NCBI RefSeq assembly: GCF_947305105.1
Contig: NZ_CAMZCS010000004.1
Location: 62,001 to 126,000, forward strand
Direction: 5' to 3'
From: an uncultured Fibrobacter sp.
Lineage (GTDB): Bacteria > Fibrobacterota > Fibrobacteria > Fibrobacterales > Fibrobacteraceae
Length of the DNA stretch: 64,000 bases
A program made the position numbers and the translations under genes. Position 1 is the first letter of the stretch. Each line of letters opens with the position of its first letter. Below the pieces are notes generated by a model. That model was not told the origin of the DNA. It did not search any database and was given only the letters and a program-made list of their open reading frames with translations. Below are positions 49,935-58,400 of the stretch, piece after piece.

Positions 49935-50258
49935 CTACAAGTTCCTGTCAATGACGCCCTTCACGGTCGCCTTAGGCACAGCACCCACAACGTTGTCGAC
50001 TTCGACCCCGTTCTTGAAGAGCTTCATGTTCGGGATGTTGGTGATGCCGAAACGTCCGCAAATATCGCCCACGCCCGGATCGTCCACATTCATCTTGGCA
50101 ATAATGACGCGACCGTCGTATTCCTGGGCCAGTTCTTCGACAACCGGACCCATCATCATGCACGGGCGACACCAAGTGGCCCAGAAATCCACAAAAACGA
50201 GCTGGCCGGAGCCAATAACCTGGTCAAAATTCTCTGCAGTCAAAGCGATTGCTGCCAT
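49935..50258 (-). CDS. trxA: Thioredoxin with CRPC active site
   Basis: This 107-residue thioredoxin fold protein reads FVDFWATWCRPCMMMGPVVE, with redox cysteines Cys30 and Cys33. Conserved parts: VIIAKMNVDDPGVGDICGRF, and GITNIPNMKLFKNGVEV with the cis-Pro. The usual CGPC is changed to CRPC, which should alter redox potential or partner choice. It is cytoplasmic (no signal). Separate from hisF by 15 bases and possibly in the same operon. The AT-rich 126 bases upstream hold the promoter. Confidence 0.92.
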   Translation of the reverse strand: MAAIALTAENFDQVIGSGQLVFVDFWATWCRPCMMMGPVVEELAQEYDGRVIIAKMNVDDPGVGDICGRFGITNIPNMKLFKNGVEVDNVVGAVPKATVKGVIDRNL

Positions 50259-50384
50259 AAAAATCCTCCACGAATTTTTTTCTAAAACTAGAAAAAACTA
50301 TCCTGCAAAAAAAGCGAAATCAGGAAATAAGCCTGAAATTATCCACAATCTAGACGATTCCTGCCATGCAAACAGCATAGCGCA

Positions 50385-53150
50385 TCAGTAAATAAGACGT
50401 AGCTCGTCGGCCCAGAGAGTCGCACCGACCGATCCCTCGTACAAGTTGCCCAAAGCGCTAGAAGCCATCACGATGCGAATGTGCGTCACATCAAAATCAT
50501 CCGGAGATTCCGTCTGCACCATGTGGTTATCGATACCATTAGTATTCTTGAGTTTTTTGTTAAAGACACTGGAATTGTAAATCGGCGATCCAGCCAAGGG
50601 CACTCCGTACTTCAATGCCAGACGAACTGTCTTGTAGCCCGCGCGCGAGGCATCCGTAATAGAAACGACATCCGGGTCATCCTCGCTGGTGACAATCGTC
50701 GCGCGATACCAAGCCGAGGCAATCAGGGTATTCACGTCGCTAGAGGTGCGGTACTGATTTTTGCCCTCGTTGCTTGTACGACTACGATGTTCAAGGATTA
50801 TATACAAATCGCAAGAATCTCCCTTGCCTTGGTACTTCACGTCGAATTCCACGAATCTGGGGCGACCAGTGAACGGACGACCAAGATCGATGAGTTCGTT
50901 GCCGTCATCGTAGCTGGTCAACTTGAGCGTACCAACACCCTTGGGATTGAAATAGCCAATAAACATGTTTCCGCTAGCAAAGCGACCGACACCCAAAACA
51001 GAAGCATATATCGACTCCATCTTGATAACTTGTTCATTTTCGTTCACGGTAAGCGTCTTGGCCGAAGTAACGGCATCGTTGTTGCCGTTATCCCAGCCTT
51101 CAATATCGTTCGTCTTGCCAAACGCATCCTTTACCCAATGGTTGAAATCGCTTCCCGGATACTGATACCCCGCCTGCACGACATACTCGGCAGTCTCCTC
51201 GCCATTCGACACAGAAACACTCAATCCCCGACTCAAGTCGAAAGCATTCCCTTCAGAAATGCCCGACACCGTAGCGCCATCAGTTAGTTCAATGTCGCTG
51301 ACCACGAGATTTTTCAAGTCCGCAAGGTAAGTCAAATTGTCGTAGTGGACATGGAAAACACGGGAACCCCCTTCATCGGCACTGTCGATGACCGCCGTAC
51401 TCCCGGCAATCTTCATCGAAAGCAGTCTTGGCGGAACAGAGACCGTCTCCACCACAGTGACCGACACATTCCAAGTGGCTTCGGTTCCATCTTCGGCGAC
51501 AACAACAATTTCGGCACCGCCATCACTCAAGTCCAAATAATCCTCGGCAGGAGTTCCTTTACGTGCCGCTTCGGAATACTCGGCATCAAAATAGACCTTG
51601 GAAAGTTTGGACTCGTACTTGGAAGGCACCGCAAATGAAATCGTCTTTTTCTCAGCATCAAGGTTCACTTCGGCAGAAAAACCGTTAGCCGCATTATCCA
51701 GCGTGAATGCCAATATTTCGGCATCGCTCAGTTTCACATAATCCCCGCTCACGGTCCATTCGGCAGTTGACTTGTCTTCGGCAGTAATAACCAATTTCTG
51801 AGGCTGGCGCAAGTCCACCTTCGATTCAAGATTGATGTATGCCGACGGCGACACCTTAATGGAAAGTTCCACCTCGGCAAGGTCTTCTGGCTTTTTCATG
51901 TGCACAACGACCGTCTTCTTGGACTCATCGATTGTCGCCGCCTTGACCTCGTCCTTCGCCGTCACGGACACAAGTTCCTTTTCGTCAGAAACGACTTCGT
52001 CCGCTTCCGCTTCGACCACAGTTACATACCACGTTACCTTGGAACCATCTTCTGCGACAATTTCAAGCTTCTGCGGTTTGGACCAGCTCTTTACGGAATC
52101 CGGCATCAGCGAAATGGACGCTCCTTCCGATACGCTCCACGAATCCACGGACGCCTTTCCCACATCCGAACCATTCTTCAGTCGCACCACAATCGTATCG
52201 CCATTTCTATTTGACTTCAACTCATCCTTGAAAATTATTTCAAAAGCCTTCTCGCTACTCGGGAGAGTCGATACGTCCACATACCAGGTTTTTGACGCCC
52301 CGCTTTCCGAAGTCACCACGAACTTCTGAACCTTGCTCCAATCTTTTACTTTTGTCGGGCTGCTATCCAAACTGGACTTGCGAAAAACAAATGATTCCGA
52401 AGTATCCACCTTGACTTTCGCGAGGTCCATTCCGTGCGCAAAGATTACATGGATAGTATCTCCCGCTTCGCGGGCCTCCAATTGGTCTGCAAACTTTATG
52501 CTGAACGACACATTGGAATCCAAAGTCACTTCACTGCTAGATGATTCCTCTTTTGAATCCTTACCCGACGATGCCCCATCCGACTTTCCAGAAGAACTAG
52601 AATTCCCTTTTTTGGACGAACTTGAAGACGTAGATTTTGCATCACCTGAATCTTCTGGATCATCGCCCGAATCCTCCGATTCCTGGGACGATTCCACATC
52701 GCCACCTTGCAATTCAAAAACAATCTGCCAGATTGCAGTCTTGCCGCTTTCCGAAACCACGATTACATAAACCGTTTTCGAAGACGGCAGACGGATTTTA
52801 CTCCCCTTGCTTAATTTCTCCTTCGAATAGGCGACCTTTTTCGCTATGGAGTCCAGTTTTGCAGAATCGGACGGAAAACTCCGCACCTTGCTTTCCACAA
52901 GATGGAGCGACGCAAAATGGCTCACCCCGATTTTCTCTATCGTCACCGAATCCCAGACAAAAGAATCCGAAGGGGCAACAAGGGTCACCTGAATCTTGTG
53001 TTCGTCAGAGAATATCCGAGCATCGTCTTCCTGATTTTCAAAGACCAATTCATCCAAAGTCCTGTAATCCGACGCACCAAAAGCATCGTAATCCTCCGTA
53101 CAGGCGGATAAGGCAAGAATCATAAAAAACAAAAAAAGCAATCGTTTCAT
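50385..53150 (-). CDS. Large surface lipoprotein with Ser-rich linker and PCMD domain
   Basis: This 921-residue lipoprotein has lipobox LSAC (MKRLLFLFFMILALSAC). After an N-terminal domain a linker rich in Ser, Asp and Glu (residues about 150-205) leads to repeated beta-sandwich units, each ending like KTWYVDV, VTWYVTVV, AEWTVSG or ATWNVSV. The last 230 residues (FNHWVKDAFGKTNDIEGWDN, MFIGYFNPKGVGTLKLTSYD, HIRIVMASSALGNLYEGS) match the putative carbohydrate metabolism domain PCMD. Proteins of this layout are thought to act in surface glycan handling. It is last in an operon with its smaller paralogue. Confidence 0.8.
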   Translation of the reverse strand: MKRLLFLFFMILALSACTEDYDAFGASDYRTLDELVFENQEDDARIFSDEHKIQVTLVAPSDSFVWDSVTIEKIGVSHFASLHLVESKVRSFPSDSAKLDSIAKKVAYSKEKLSKGSKIRLPSSKTVYVIVVSESGKTAIWQIVFELQGGDVESSQESEDSGDDPEDSGDAKSTSSSSSKKGNSSSSGKSDGASSGKDSKEESSSSEVTLDSNVSFSIKFADQLEAREAGDTIHVIFAHGMDLAKVKVDTSESFVFRKSSLDSSPTKVKDWSKVQKFVVTSESGASKTWYVDVSTLPSSEKAFEIIFKDELKSNRNGDTIVVRLKNGSDVGKASVDSWSVSEGASISLMPDSVKSWSKPQKLEIVAEDGSKVTWYVTVVEAEADEVVSDEKELVSVTAKDEVKAATIDESKKTVVVHMKKPEDLAEVELSIKVSPSAYINLESKVDLRQPQKLVITAEDKSTAEWTVSGDYVKLSDAEILAFTLDNAANGFSAEVNLDAEKKTISFAVPSKYESKLSKVYFDAEYSEAARKGTPAEDYLDLSDGGAEIVVVAEDGTEATWNVSVTVVETVSVPPRLLSMKIAGSTAVIDSADEGGSRVFHVHYDNLTYLADLKNLVVSDIELTDGATVSGISEGNAFDLSRGLSVSVSNGEETAEYVVQAGYQYPGSDFNHWVKDAFGKTNDIEGWDNGNNDAVTSAKTLTVNENEQVIKMESIYASVLGVGRFASGNMFIGYFNPKGVGTLKLTSYDDGNELIDLGRPFTGRPRFVEFDVKYQGKGDSCDLYIILEHRSRTSNEGKNQYRTSSDVNTLIASAWYRATIVTSEDDPDVVSITDASRAGYKTVRLALKYGVPLAGSPIYNSSVFNKKLKNTNGIDNHMVQTESPDDFDVTHIRIVMASSALGNLYEGSVGATLWADELRLIY

Positions 53151-53163
53151 AATTCACCTGCCG

Positions 53164-54996
53164 CTAGTAAACCAGTTTAAAATCATCAACGACAAGTTTG
53201 GAATTCTCGCCACCACGATACTTGTTATCGTTCCCGAGAGTTCCCCCAGCAACAACAAACGCATACGCCGAAGACGCAAACATCACATGGATAGTGGCAA
53301 CATTCTCGTTACCCGTCCCCACCGAAAGTCCCGATGCAACCGGATAATTCGAAGACAAGAGCCCCGAATCACTACCATAGGCCAAGTCTACATGGACTTT
53401 GTGCATACCGATGCTGGAATTGTCCGTCACAACGCCCGATGCGACCACCTTGTTATCGCGACTCACGAGCATCACATAAATCAAACTCTTTTGCGGGTAA
53501 GTCGAATTGCTGTTTTTCACATGCGAATAAGAATAGGTTACGTCAAAGCCTGTGGGGCGCGCACTGAACGATTTTCCAAAGGTCATGTCCTTCGATATAT
53601 CAGAAGCTCCAGTACTTGGCGTTCCGCTAGAATAACCTTGTTGGTAAATATCAATGGCCGAAGTACCATCATACGTTCCGGCAAAATAAAAACCACCGGC
53701 CATTTTCCAGGAACCTTCTATACCAATCCAAGATCCGGAAACTTCTTTTGTCGAAATCGTCATCTGCGATGACCCAAATTCAAGGTTCGCCTCCGACTTA
53801 ATCTTAATCGCAGCCTCTGTCACTGTATTCTCCATAGCGTCACTTGTTGTCGCCCAGAATCCGCTATAGTCGCGAGCATCGAACGTCGTCCCCGGGAGCT
53901 GCATTCCGGCAACCACCGTGTACTCGTTGAGCACACCTAAATCGTCAACAAATTTCATTTTCACAGGGCGTTCCAAATTGGCAACCGTATCCATCGGCAA
54001 AACCCTCAACGCCTTCAAATTCGATCCGTAAGGAACTTCCACATAAACCTTGTTTCCTTCCACATGAACGGAGCTATTTTGCTTATCCACGGCAAAATCA
54101 CTCAGGAGAACGACTTGATCGGAATCCGAGGATGACGGAGGAACAATGGGGGTCAACGGATCGTTCGTTGGGACCTCAATAACCGACGAACTGCTCGATT
54201 CTTCCGAAGATGAGCTTTCCGGTTTCACAGATGACGAACTGGCCGGCGGCACCGACGATGAACTCTCCGGATTTGCAGAAGAACTGCCAGGCTTCTCCGA
54301 AGACGAACTCCCCGGCTTTGCAGACGAGCTACTGGACTTATCCGAAGATGAACTCCCCGACTTTGTAGAAGAACTACTGGATTTCTTCGTGGACGACGAG
54401 CTCTCTGATTTTGCAGATGAACTGCTAGGCTTCTCCGAAGACGAACTCTCCGACTTTGCAGAAGAACTGCTAGGCTTCTCCGACGATGAACTCTCTGATT
54501 TTACAGAAGAACTGCTGGACTTTTTCGAGGACGACGAGCTCTTCGACTTTGTAGAAGAACTGCTGGACTTCTTTGAAGACGAACTCTTCTCAGCGACAAA
54601 GACGACTTTCCATACATCGACAACGCGGTCCTTCCCATCCAAAATCGCAAGGGCGAGCGCACCAGTATCGGGAACGGGAATTTTTGCGCCCGTTTCCACC
54701 GGCATAGCCCAATCCAGTTCAGGATCTTCCAGGTCATCCCCCACAACGACATAGGCCGAATAGTTTCCCGAAAATTCAAACTTCTTCACCTTGACCGTAC
54801 TTTCGGCATTCTTAGGATAGTTGCACTCGATCGTACGCGTCAACGAATCAACGCCGCCCTCTTTCATACAATCAAGTTCCAACAATTCAACCGGTCGCGA
54901 AACAGGATGAACGACTTCGTCGGAATCGCCACACGAAGTCAGCAAGGCAAAAGCCAGCGCCACACAGGGAAGTAATAAACCATTTCTCACAAACAT
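53164..54996 (-). CDS. Surface lipoprotein with Ser-rich repeat linker and PCMD-like domain
   Basis: The protein has 610 residues from ATG 54996, which has GGGAGG seven bases upstream. A GTG two codons earlier is too close to that site. Signal peptide and lipobox LTSC are followed by an N-terminal domain of about 110 residues, then a striking linker (about 135-275) built from units such as SSSSEKPSSSSAKSE. The C-terminal part (GTTFDARDYSGFWATTSDAM, FYFAGTYDGTSAIDIYQQGY, TIHVMFASSAYAFVVAGG) is PCMD-like. It is a paralogue of the gene 13 bases downstream, and both probably sit on the outer membrane. The linker is tandemly repeated at the DNA level (54180-54600). Confidence 0.8.
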   Translation of the reverse strand: MFVRNGLLLPCVALAFALLTSCGDSDEVVHPVSRPVELLELDCMKEGGVDSLTRTIECNYPKNAESTVKVKKFEFSGNYSAYVVVGDDLEDPELDWAMPVETGAKIPVPDTGALALAILDGKDRVVDVWKVVFVAEKSSSSKKSSSSSTKSKSSSSSKKSSSSSVKSESSSSEKPSSSSAKSESSSSEKPSSSSAKSESSSSTKKSSSSSTKSGSSSSDKSSSSSAKPGSSSSEKPGSSSANPESSSSVPPASSSSVKPESSSSEESSSSSVIEVPTNDPLTPIVPPSSSDSDQVVLLSDFAVDKQNSSVHVEGNKVYVEVPYGSNLKALRVLPMDTVANLERPVKMKFVDDLGVLNEYTVVAGMQLPGTTFDARDYSGFWATTSDAMENTVTEAAIKIKSEANLEFGSSQMTISTKEVSGSWIGIEGSWKMAGGFYFAGTYDGTSAIDIYQQGYSSGTPSTGASDISKDMTFGKSFSARPTGFDVTYSYSHVKNSNSTYPQKSLIYVMLVSRDNKVVASGVVTDNSSIGMHKVHVDLAYGSDSGLLSSNYPVASGLSVGTGNENVATIHVMFASSAYAFVVAGGTLGNDNKYRGGENSKLVVDDFKLVY

Positions 54997-55008
54997 GTGC
55001 ACACCTCC

Positions 55009-55791
55009 CTAGAAGAAATAAACCAAGGAGAAATCCAAGGCAAGCAAATTGATGGTAAAATTCACGACATTATAGACAAGTTCGCTATGTTTCTTGTCAT
55101 TTTCTTCCACCTCAACAATAGAGGAACTCAAGCCCAACAAGCCAACCGATGTTTCAAAGGCCAACTTGTCCAACACCATAATGCAAAGGCCAGGATTCAA
55201 ACCGAACTTGAATGTCCACATGCGATTCCTCGTCCGGGATATGTCCTCGCCATCGTCTGCCTGCGAAAGTCCGTAGGAATATTCCACCATAAGGGAGGTC
55301 TCGTTGAAAAAATAGAGAATCTTGGAATCAAGCACCTTAAGGTAATTCTTGAGGAACGGCTGCACAAAGAACCCGTTGCTCACATACTTTCTATGCTGCG
55401 ACAAATCGACCAAATCTTCCATGAGGGAGAAATCGATGTCGTACCAAGTCCGAGAATAACCGGCACGGAGGCCCAAAGCCAAGGCGTCCTTTATAAAGTA
55501 GCCACCAAAAGCCTCTACCGTAAAGGAATAACCTTCCGCCTCGTAAATTTCTCCAATAATCACGTCAAGCGCATCGTCATCCGTCTCCGCTTGAATAAGC
55601 GAAAGCGTCGCACCACCTTGGAGATGCCCCTTCGAAATAGCTTCATCTTTACTGACCGGATAGAGGGAACCCAAGAGGCCTCCCTTTCGCGAAGAATCAG
55701 CGGATGCAGACAATGCAGACGAATCCTTCCCAGCTTGTGCCAAGACGGAAACGCAAAGAAGAAGAACAAACAAAAAAATCTTTGAAGTCAT
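55009..55791 (-). CDS. Outer-membrane barrel protein of the PCMD operon
   Basis: The 260-residue protein has signal peptide MTSKIFLFVLLLCVSVLAQA. After a Ser-rich start it shows 8-10 amphipathic strands (QGGATLSLIQAETDDDALDV, EGYSFTVEAFGGYFIKDALA, WTFKFGLNPGLCIMVLDKLA) and ends in Phe-Phe, which fits an outer-membrane barrel. It is the first gene of the operon whose next two genes encode PCMD lipoproteins (gaps 12 and 13 bases), so it may anchor or export them. No specific family is recognised. Confidence 0.65.
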   Translation of the reverse strand: MTSKIFLFVLLLCVSVLAQAGKDSSALSASADSSRKGGLLGSLYPVSKDEAISKGHLQGGATLSLIQAETDDDALDVIIGEIYEAEGYSFTVEAFGGYFIKDALALGLRAGYSRTWYDIDFSLMEDLVDLSQHRKYVSNGFFVQPFLKNYLKVLDSKILYFFNETSLMVEYSYGLSQADDGEDISRTRNRMWTFKFGLNPGLCIMVLDKLAFETSVGLLGLSSSIVEVEENDKKHSELVYNVVNFTINLLALDFSLVYFF

Positions 55792-55850
55792 AAGACAGCA
55801 AACAGGGGTTAAGCATTTAAGAAAAATGCTCTAGAAGACATCGAAAAAAA

Positions 55851-57266
55851 CTAGAATGACCAGATAAAACCGACCGTGAACAATCCAAGACCGACAGCAC
55901 CAAGACTTGCGGCGACAATCCCCTTGATATCGCCCTTATGATTCAAATCGTGGTTGTCCTTGACCATCTTTTTCGTATCCTCGCTCTCAAAAGCCGAGAG
56001 GTTGTACGCTTTTTTCTTATCGGCAGCATCGCTCCAATCTCGCTCGGCGAAGTACCAAAGAATACCTCCCGCCAAGAACGGGGCAATAGACCCTAGGAGC
56101 ATGTAACGCCCCGTACGGCGCTGGCTACGTTCCGCATTGAAAGCCTTCTGTTCTTCAATGAACGGGAGGTCATCCAAGACCGGCTGCATCTCGACATTGA
56201 TGAAATTCGGCATGAACGCCTTGATTTCGGTTGTCACCATCGTATCGCGATAACCCACCTTGCGCAAGTAGATATCGACACTGGCCTGGGGCTTTACATC
56301 CTCAATGACCACATCGGTCATGTACTGCGGCATGATGTTTTCTGTCGGGACCTTGTTGATGAAAACTTCCACCGCTTCAGGGTCCGTATTGAGCGTTATA
56401 CGCGTAGACGGGCGCTGCACAGGAATCGTAACTGTATTCAAGCTGTCCGCATTGATTTTCACAATGGTAGTTCCCCACCATTCCACATCTTTCAAAACTT
56501 TCATCACCGAGATTGTGTACTTGCCCGGCTTGATATTCTTGATGGTATCGGGCGCCACCTGCTTGAGCGGAATGCCGTTAACAAACAGCGAACAAGCTTC
56601 CGGATTCGAAAGGACCAAAAGATTTGCCTTTCCGGGCGGATAAAGTTCCATTTCCGGTTCTTCATCCACGACCGGTTCAGGAACTACGTAATTCGAAAGG
56701 GTGAGGTCGATCATCGTCTTGTTTTCCATATCATAGAGCCTCTTCAGGTCTAGACGGAAAAACTTGATGAACGGATTCTTGTTCGCCGCCTCGATACTGT
56801 CGCGAATATCGCGCTGGCGGATTTCCTCTTCAATCTTGGCAATTTCTTCGTGCTTCAGGCGAACATCTTCTTTTTCAAGAGCCGTTTCCAAATCGTCTCC
56901 AGAACCATCGTCGACCACCGCAGCCGGTTGCGGTTCATCACCGTTTGCCATGGACTTCTTGACTTCGTCTGTCATGATGACACTCGTGGAATCTTTAGCC
57001 GGCAAGGCATCATCATCGTCATCGTCTTCTTCCACTTCCTGTCCATTGGTATTCTGGAGGGCGTTGTTCTCCGCATCATCAAGCGAACTGATGAGTTTCA
57101 GTTCTTCGGCATTCGGGGCACGGAGATATACGGTATCATGCTGGGTTTTCACGTAAATCGCTTCCTGTTCCGCAGATTCCCCCACAACCCAATAGCGAAC
57201 GGGGACCTCGCGGCACCAAGCCACAACAGCAAACACAGCAAGGATAAATAGGATACGTTTCGTCAT
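55851..57266 (-). CDS. PEGA-domain envelope protein
   Basis: This is a 471-residue exported protein with signal peptide MTKRILFILAVFAVVAWC. Residues 75-90 are a run of Asp and Glu (EVEEDDDDDDALP), and a coiled-coil region covers 125-160. A PEGA domain occupies about 215-280 (ANLLVLSNPEACSLFVNGIP, LKQVAPDTIKNIKPGKYTIS), and a second similar unit follows (RITLNTDPEAVEVFINKVPT). The C-terminus has two hydrophobic helices (MLLGSIAPFLAGGILWYF, GIVAASLGAVGLGLFTVGF). PEGA modules are small surface beta folds; function unknown. It is monocistronic or leads into the barrel gene 59 bases downstream. Confidence 0.8.
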   Translation of the reverse strand: MTKRILFILAVFAVVAWCREVPVRYWVVGESAEQEAIYVKTQHDTVYLRAPNAEELKLISSLDDAENNALQNTNGQEVEEDDDDDDALPAKDSTSVIMTDEVKKSMANGDEPQPAAVVDDGSGDDLETALEKEDVRLKHEEIAKIEEEIRQRDIRDSIEAANKNPFIKFFRLDLKRLYDMENKTMIDLTLSNYVVPEPVVDEEPEMELYPPGKANLLVLSNPEACSLFVNGIPLKQVAPDTIKNIKPGKYTISVMKVLKDVEWWGTTIVKINADSLNTVTIPVQRPSTRITLNTDPEAVEVFINKVPTENIMPQYMTDVVIEDVKPQASVDIYLRKVGYRDTMVTTEIKAFMPNFINVEMQPVLDDLPFIEEQKAFNAERSQRRTGRYMLLGSIAPFLAGGILWYFAERDWSDAADKKKAYNLSAFESEDTKKMVKDNHDLNHKGDIKGIVAASLGAVGLGLFTVGFIWSF

Positions 57267-57299
57267 GTAAAGAAATATATATAAAACAGAGGTAAAAAG

Positions 57300-58058
57300 C
57301 TAAAATTTCGTCAATTTCGCGCAATATATAGGCCCACGGCCTTCAGATGTGTCCGGGAGCACATGGACTCCAAATTCCGTTCTATCCGCTCCCGGTGGAA
57401 TCTCCTCGATGGGCTCAACTCGCATAGCAGGTCTCTTTTTCAGAATTTTCTCTACGACCTTGTCGTTTTCGAGCGGAGAAAGCGCACACGTGCCGTAAAC
57501 AAGGACACCGCCCGGCCGCAAAGCATCGACTGCGGAGGCCAGCAGAGCGCCCTGCTCCACAGAAAGGCGCTTCACGCGCTTTGCCGACCACACTTCTAGG
57601 TGAGCCGGCGAATTCAGGACATGCCGGTCCGAAGAACACGGCGCATCCAGGAGAATCCTGTCGTACGATTCTTTTTTGTGAAGCCCAAACTTTACGCCGT
57701 CATAGCCGGTCACTTTGACAATCCCTAGCCAAGAAGCCGGCAAAGAATTCTCCAGAACATGCGTCAAACGCAACCGACGGTCCGGAGACCTGTCGTTACT
57801 TTGTAAAGAACCTTCCCCCTGCAACATTGAGGCAATCACAAGCGACTTGCCACCCGGAGCGGCACACATGTCGAGCACATCCATACCGGGTTCCACAGCA
57901 AGAGATTTCGCTGCAAAGACCGAAGCCTCGTCCAAAAAATAAGGCTCCAGAGACTCCCCGAACTGCAAGCGGACAGCATTGCCTTCGCCCTTCAAAGCCT
58001 CAAGCAAAGCAGGCCAGCGATCGCCGTATAACTGCGAGAAGTAGTCGAAAAATTCCAT
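57300..58058 (-). CDS. RsmB/NOP-family RNA m5C methyltransferase
   Basis: This 252-residue SAM-dependent enzyme has the core motifs of rRNA/tRNA cytosine-5 methyltransferases: VLDMCAAPGGKSLVIASMLQ (SAM site), YDRILLDAPCSSDRHVLNSP (motif IV with the release cysteine), and GVLVYGTCALSPLENDKVVE (motif VI with the catalytic Cys). It lacks the N-terminal NusB-like domain of RsmB and the PUA-like tail of RsmF, so it is a short form whose target cannot be named. Its start codon is followed upstream by a CTAG-rich repeat region. Confidence 0.88.
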   Translation of the reverse strand: MEFFDYFSQLYGDRWPALLEALKGEGNAVRLQFGESLEPYFLDEASVFAAKSLAVEPGMDVLDMCAAPGGKSLVIASMLQGEGSLQSNDRSPDRRLRLTHVLENSLPASWLGIVKVTGYDGVKFGLHKKESYDRILLDAPCSSDRHVLNSPAHLEVWSAKRVKRLSVEQGALLASAVDALRPGGVLVYGTCALSPLENDKVVEKILKKRPAMRVEPIEEIPPGADRTEFGVHVLPDTSEGRGPIYCAKLTKF

Positions 58059-58250
58059 AGCGCAAATATAGTGATTTAGAGGTTAGGATTTAGGATCTAG
58101 GGGCTAGGGAGAATATTGACGCACGAAGTGCGTGATTCTTTTCACTAGCCCCTAGTCTCCCCCAAAAGGGGCCAAGCCCACATAAGTGCTAAAGCACTAA
58201 GTGGTCAAAGGTATTCTCTAGCCCCTCACCTCGTGCCTGAAAACAAAAAA
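58059..58250. repeat. Composite CTAG-rich element near tRNA-Gln
   Basis: Purine units (GGATTTA, GGATCTA, GGGGCTA) precede an ACGCACGAAGTGCGT hairpin and CTAGCCCCTAG, which pairs perfectly with CTAGGGGCTAG upstream. A GTGCTAAAGCAC hairpin and more CTAGCCCCTC units follow. Positions 58113-58140 are identical to 29296-29323. No ORF is present. Confidence 0.7.
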
Positions 58251-58268
58251 CCCTGCCGGTAAGCAGGG
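58241..58268 (-). terminator. Terminator of tRNA-Gln
   Basis: On the minus strand CCCTGC pairs with GCAGGG (58263-58268 and 58251-58256), followed by six Ts, G and three Ts. It lies nine bases after the tRNA 3' end. Confidence 0.88.
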
Positions 58269-58276
58269 AATTTTCG

Positions 58277-58347
58277 TTGAGCTACCAGGATTCGAACCTA
58301 GACAAACAGAGTCAGAATCTGTTGTGCTACCGTTACACCATAGCTCA
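58277..58347 (-). tRNA. tRNA-Gln (anticodon CUG)
   Basis: On the minus strand: acceptor TGAGCTA pairs with TAGCTCA, and D-arm GGTGTAACGGTAGC follows. The anticodon stem ACAGA/TCTGT holds loop TTCTGAC, with CTG at positions 34-36. The T arm CTAGG-TTCGAAT-CCTGG is complete. The discriminator is A and no CCA is encoded. 71 bases. CUG decodes CAG, hence Gln. Confidence 0.93.
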
Positions 58348-58400
58348 GTGTGGGCACAACATTAGAAAAATTTTCCCGATTGTGCAAGGGGTAAATGCAT

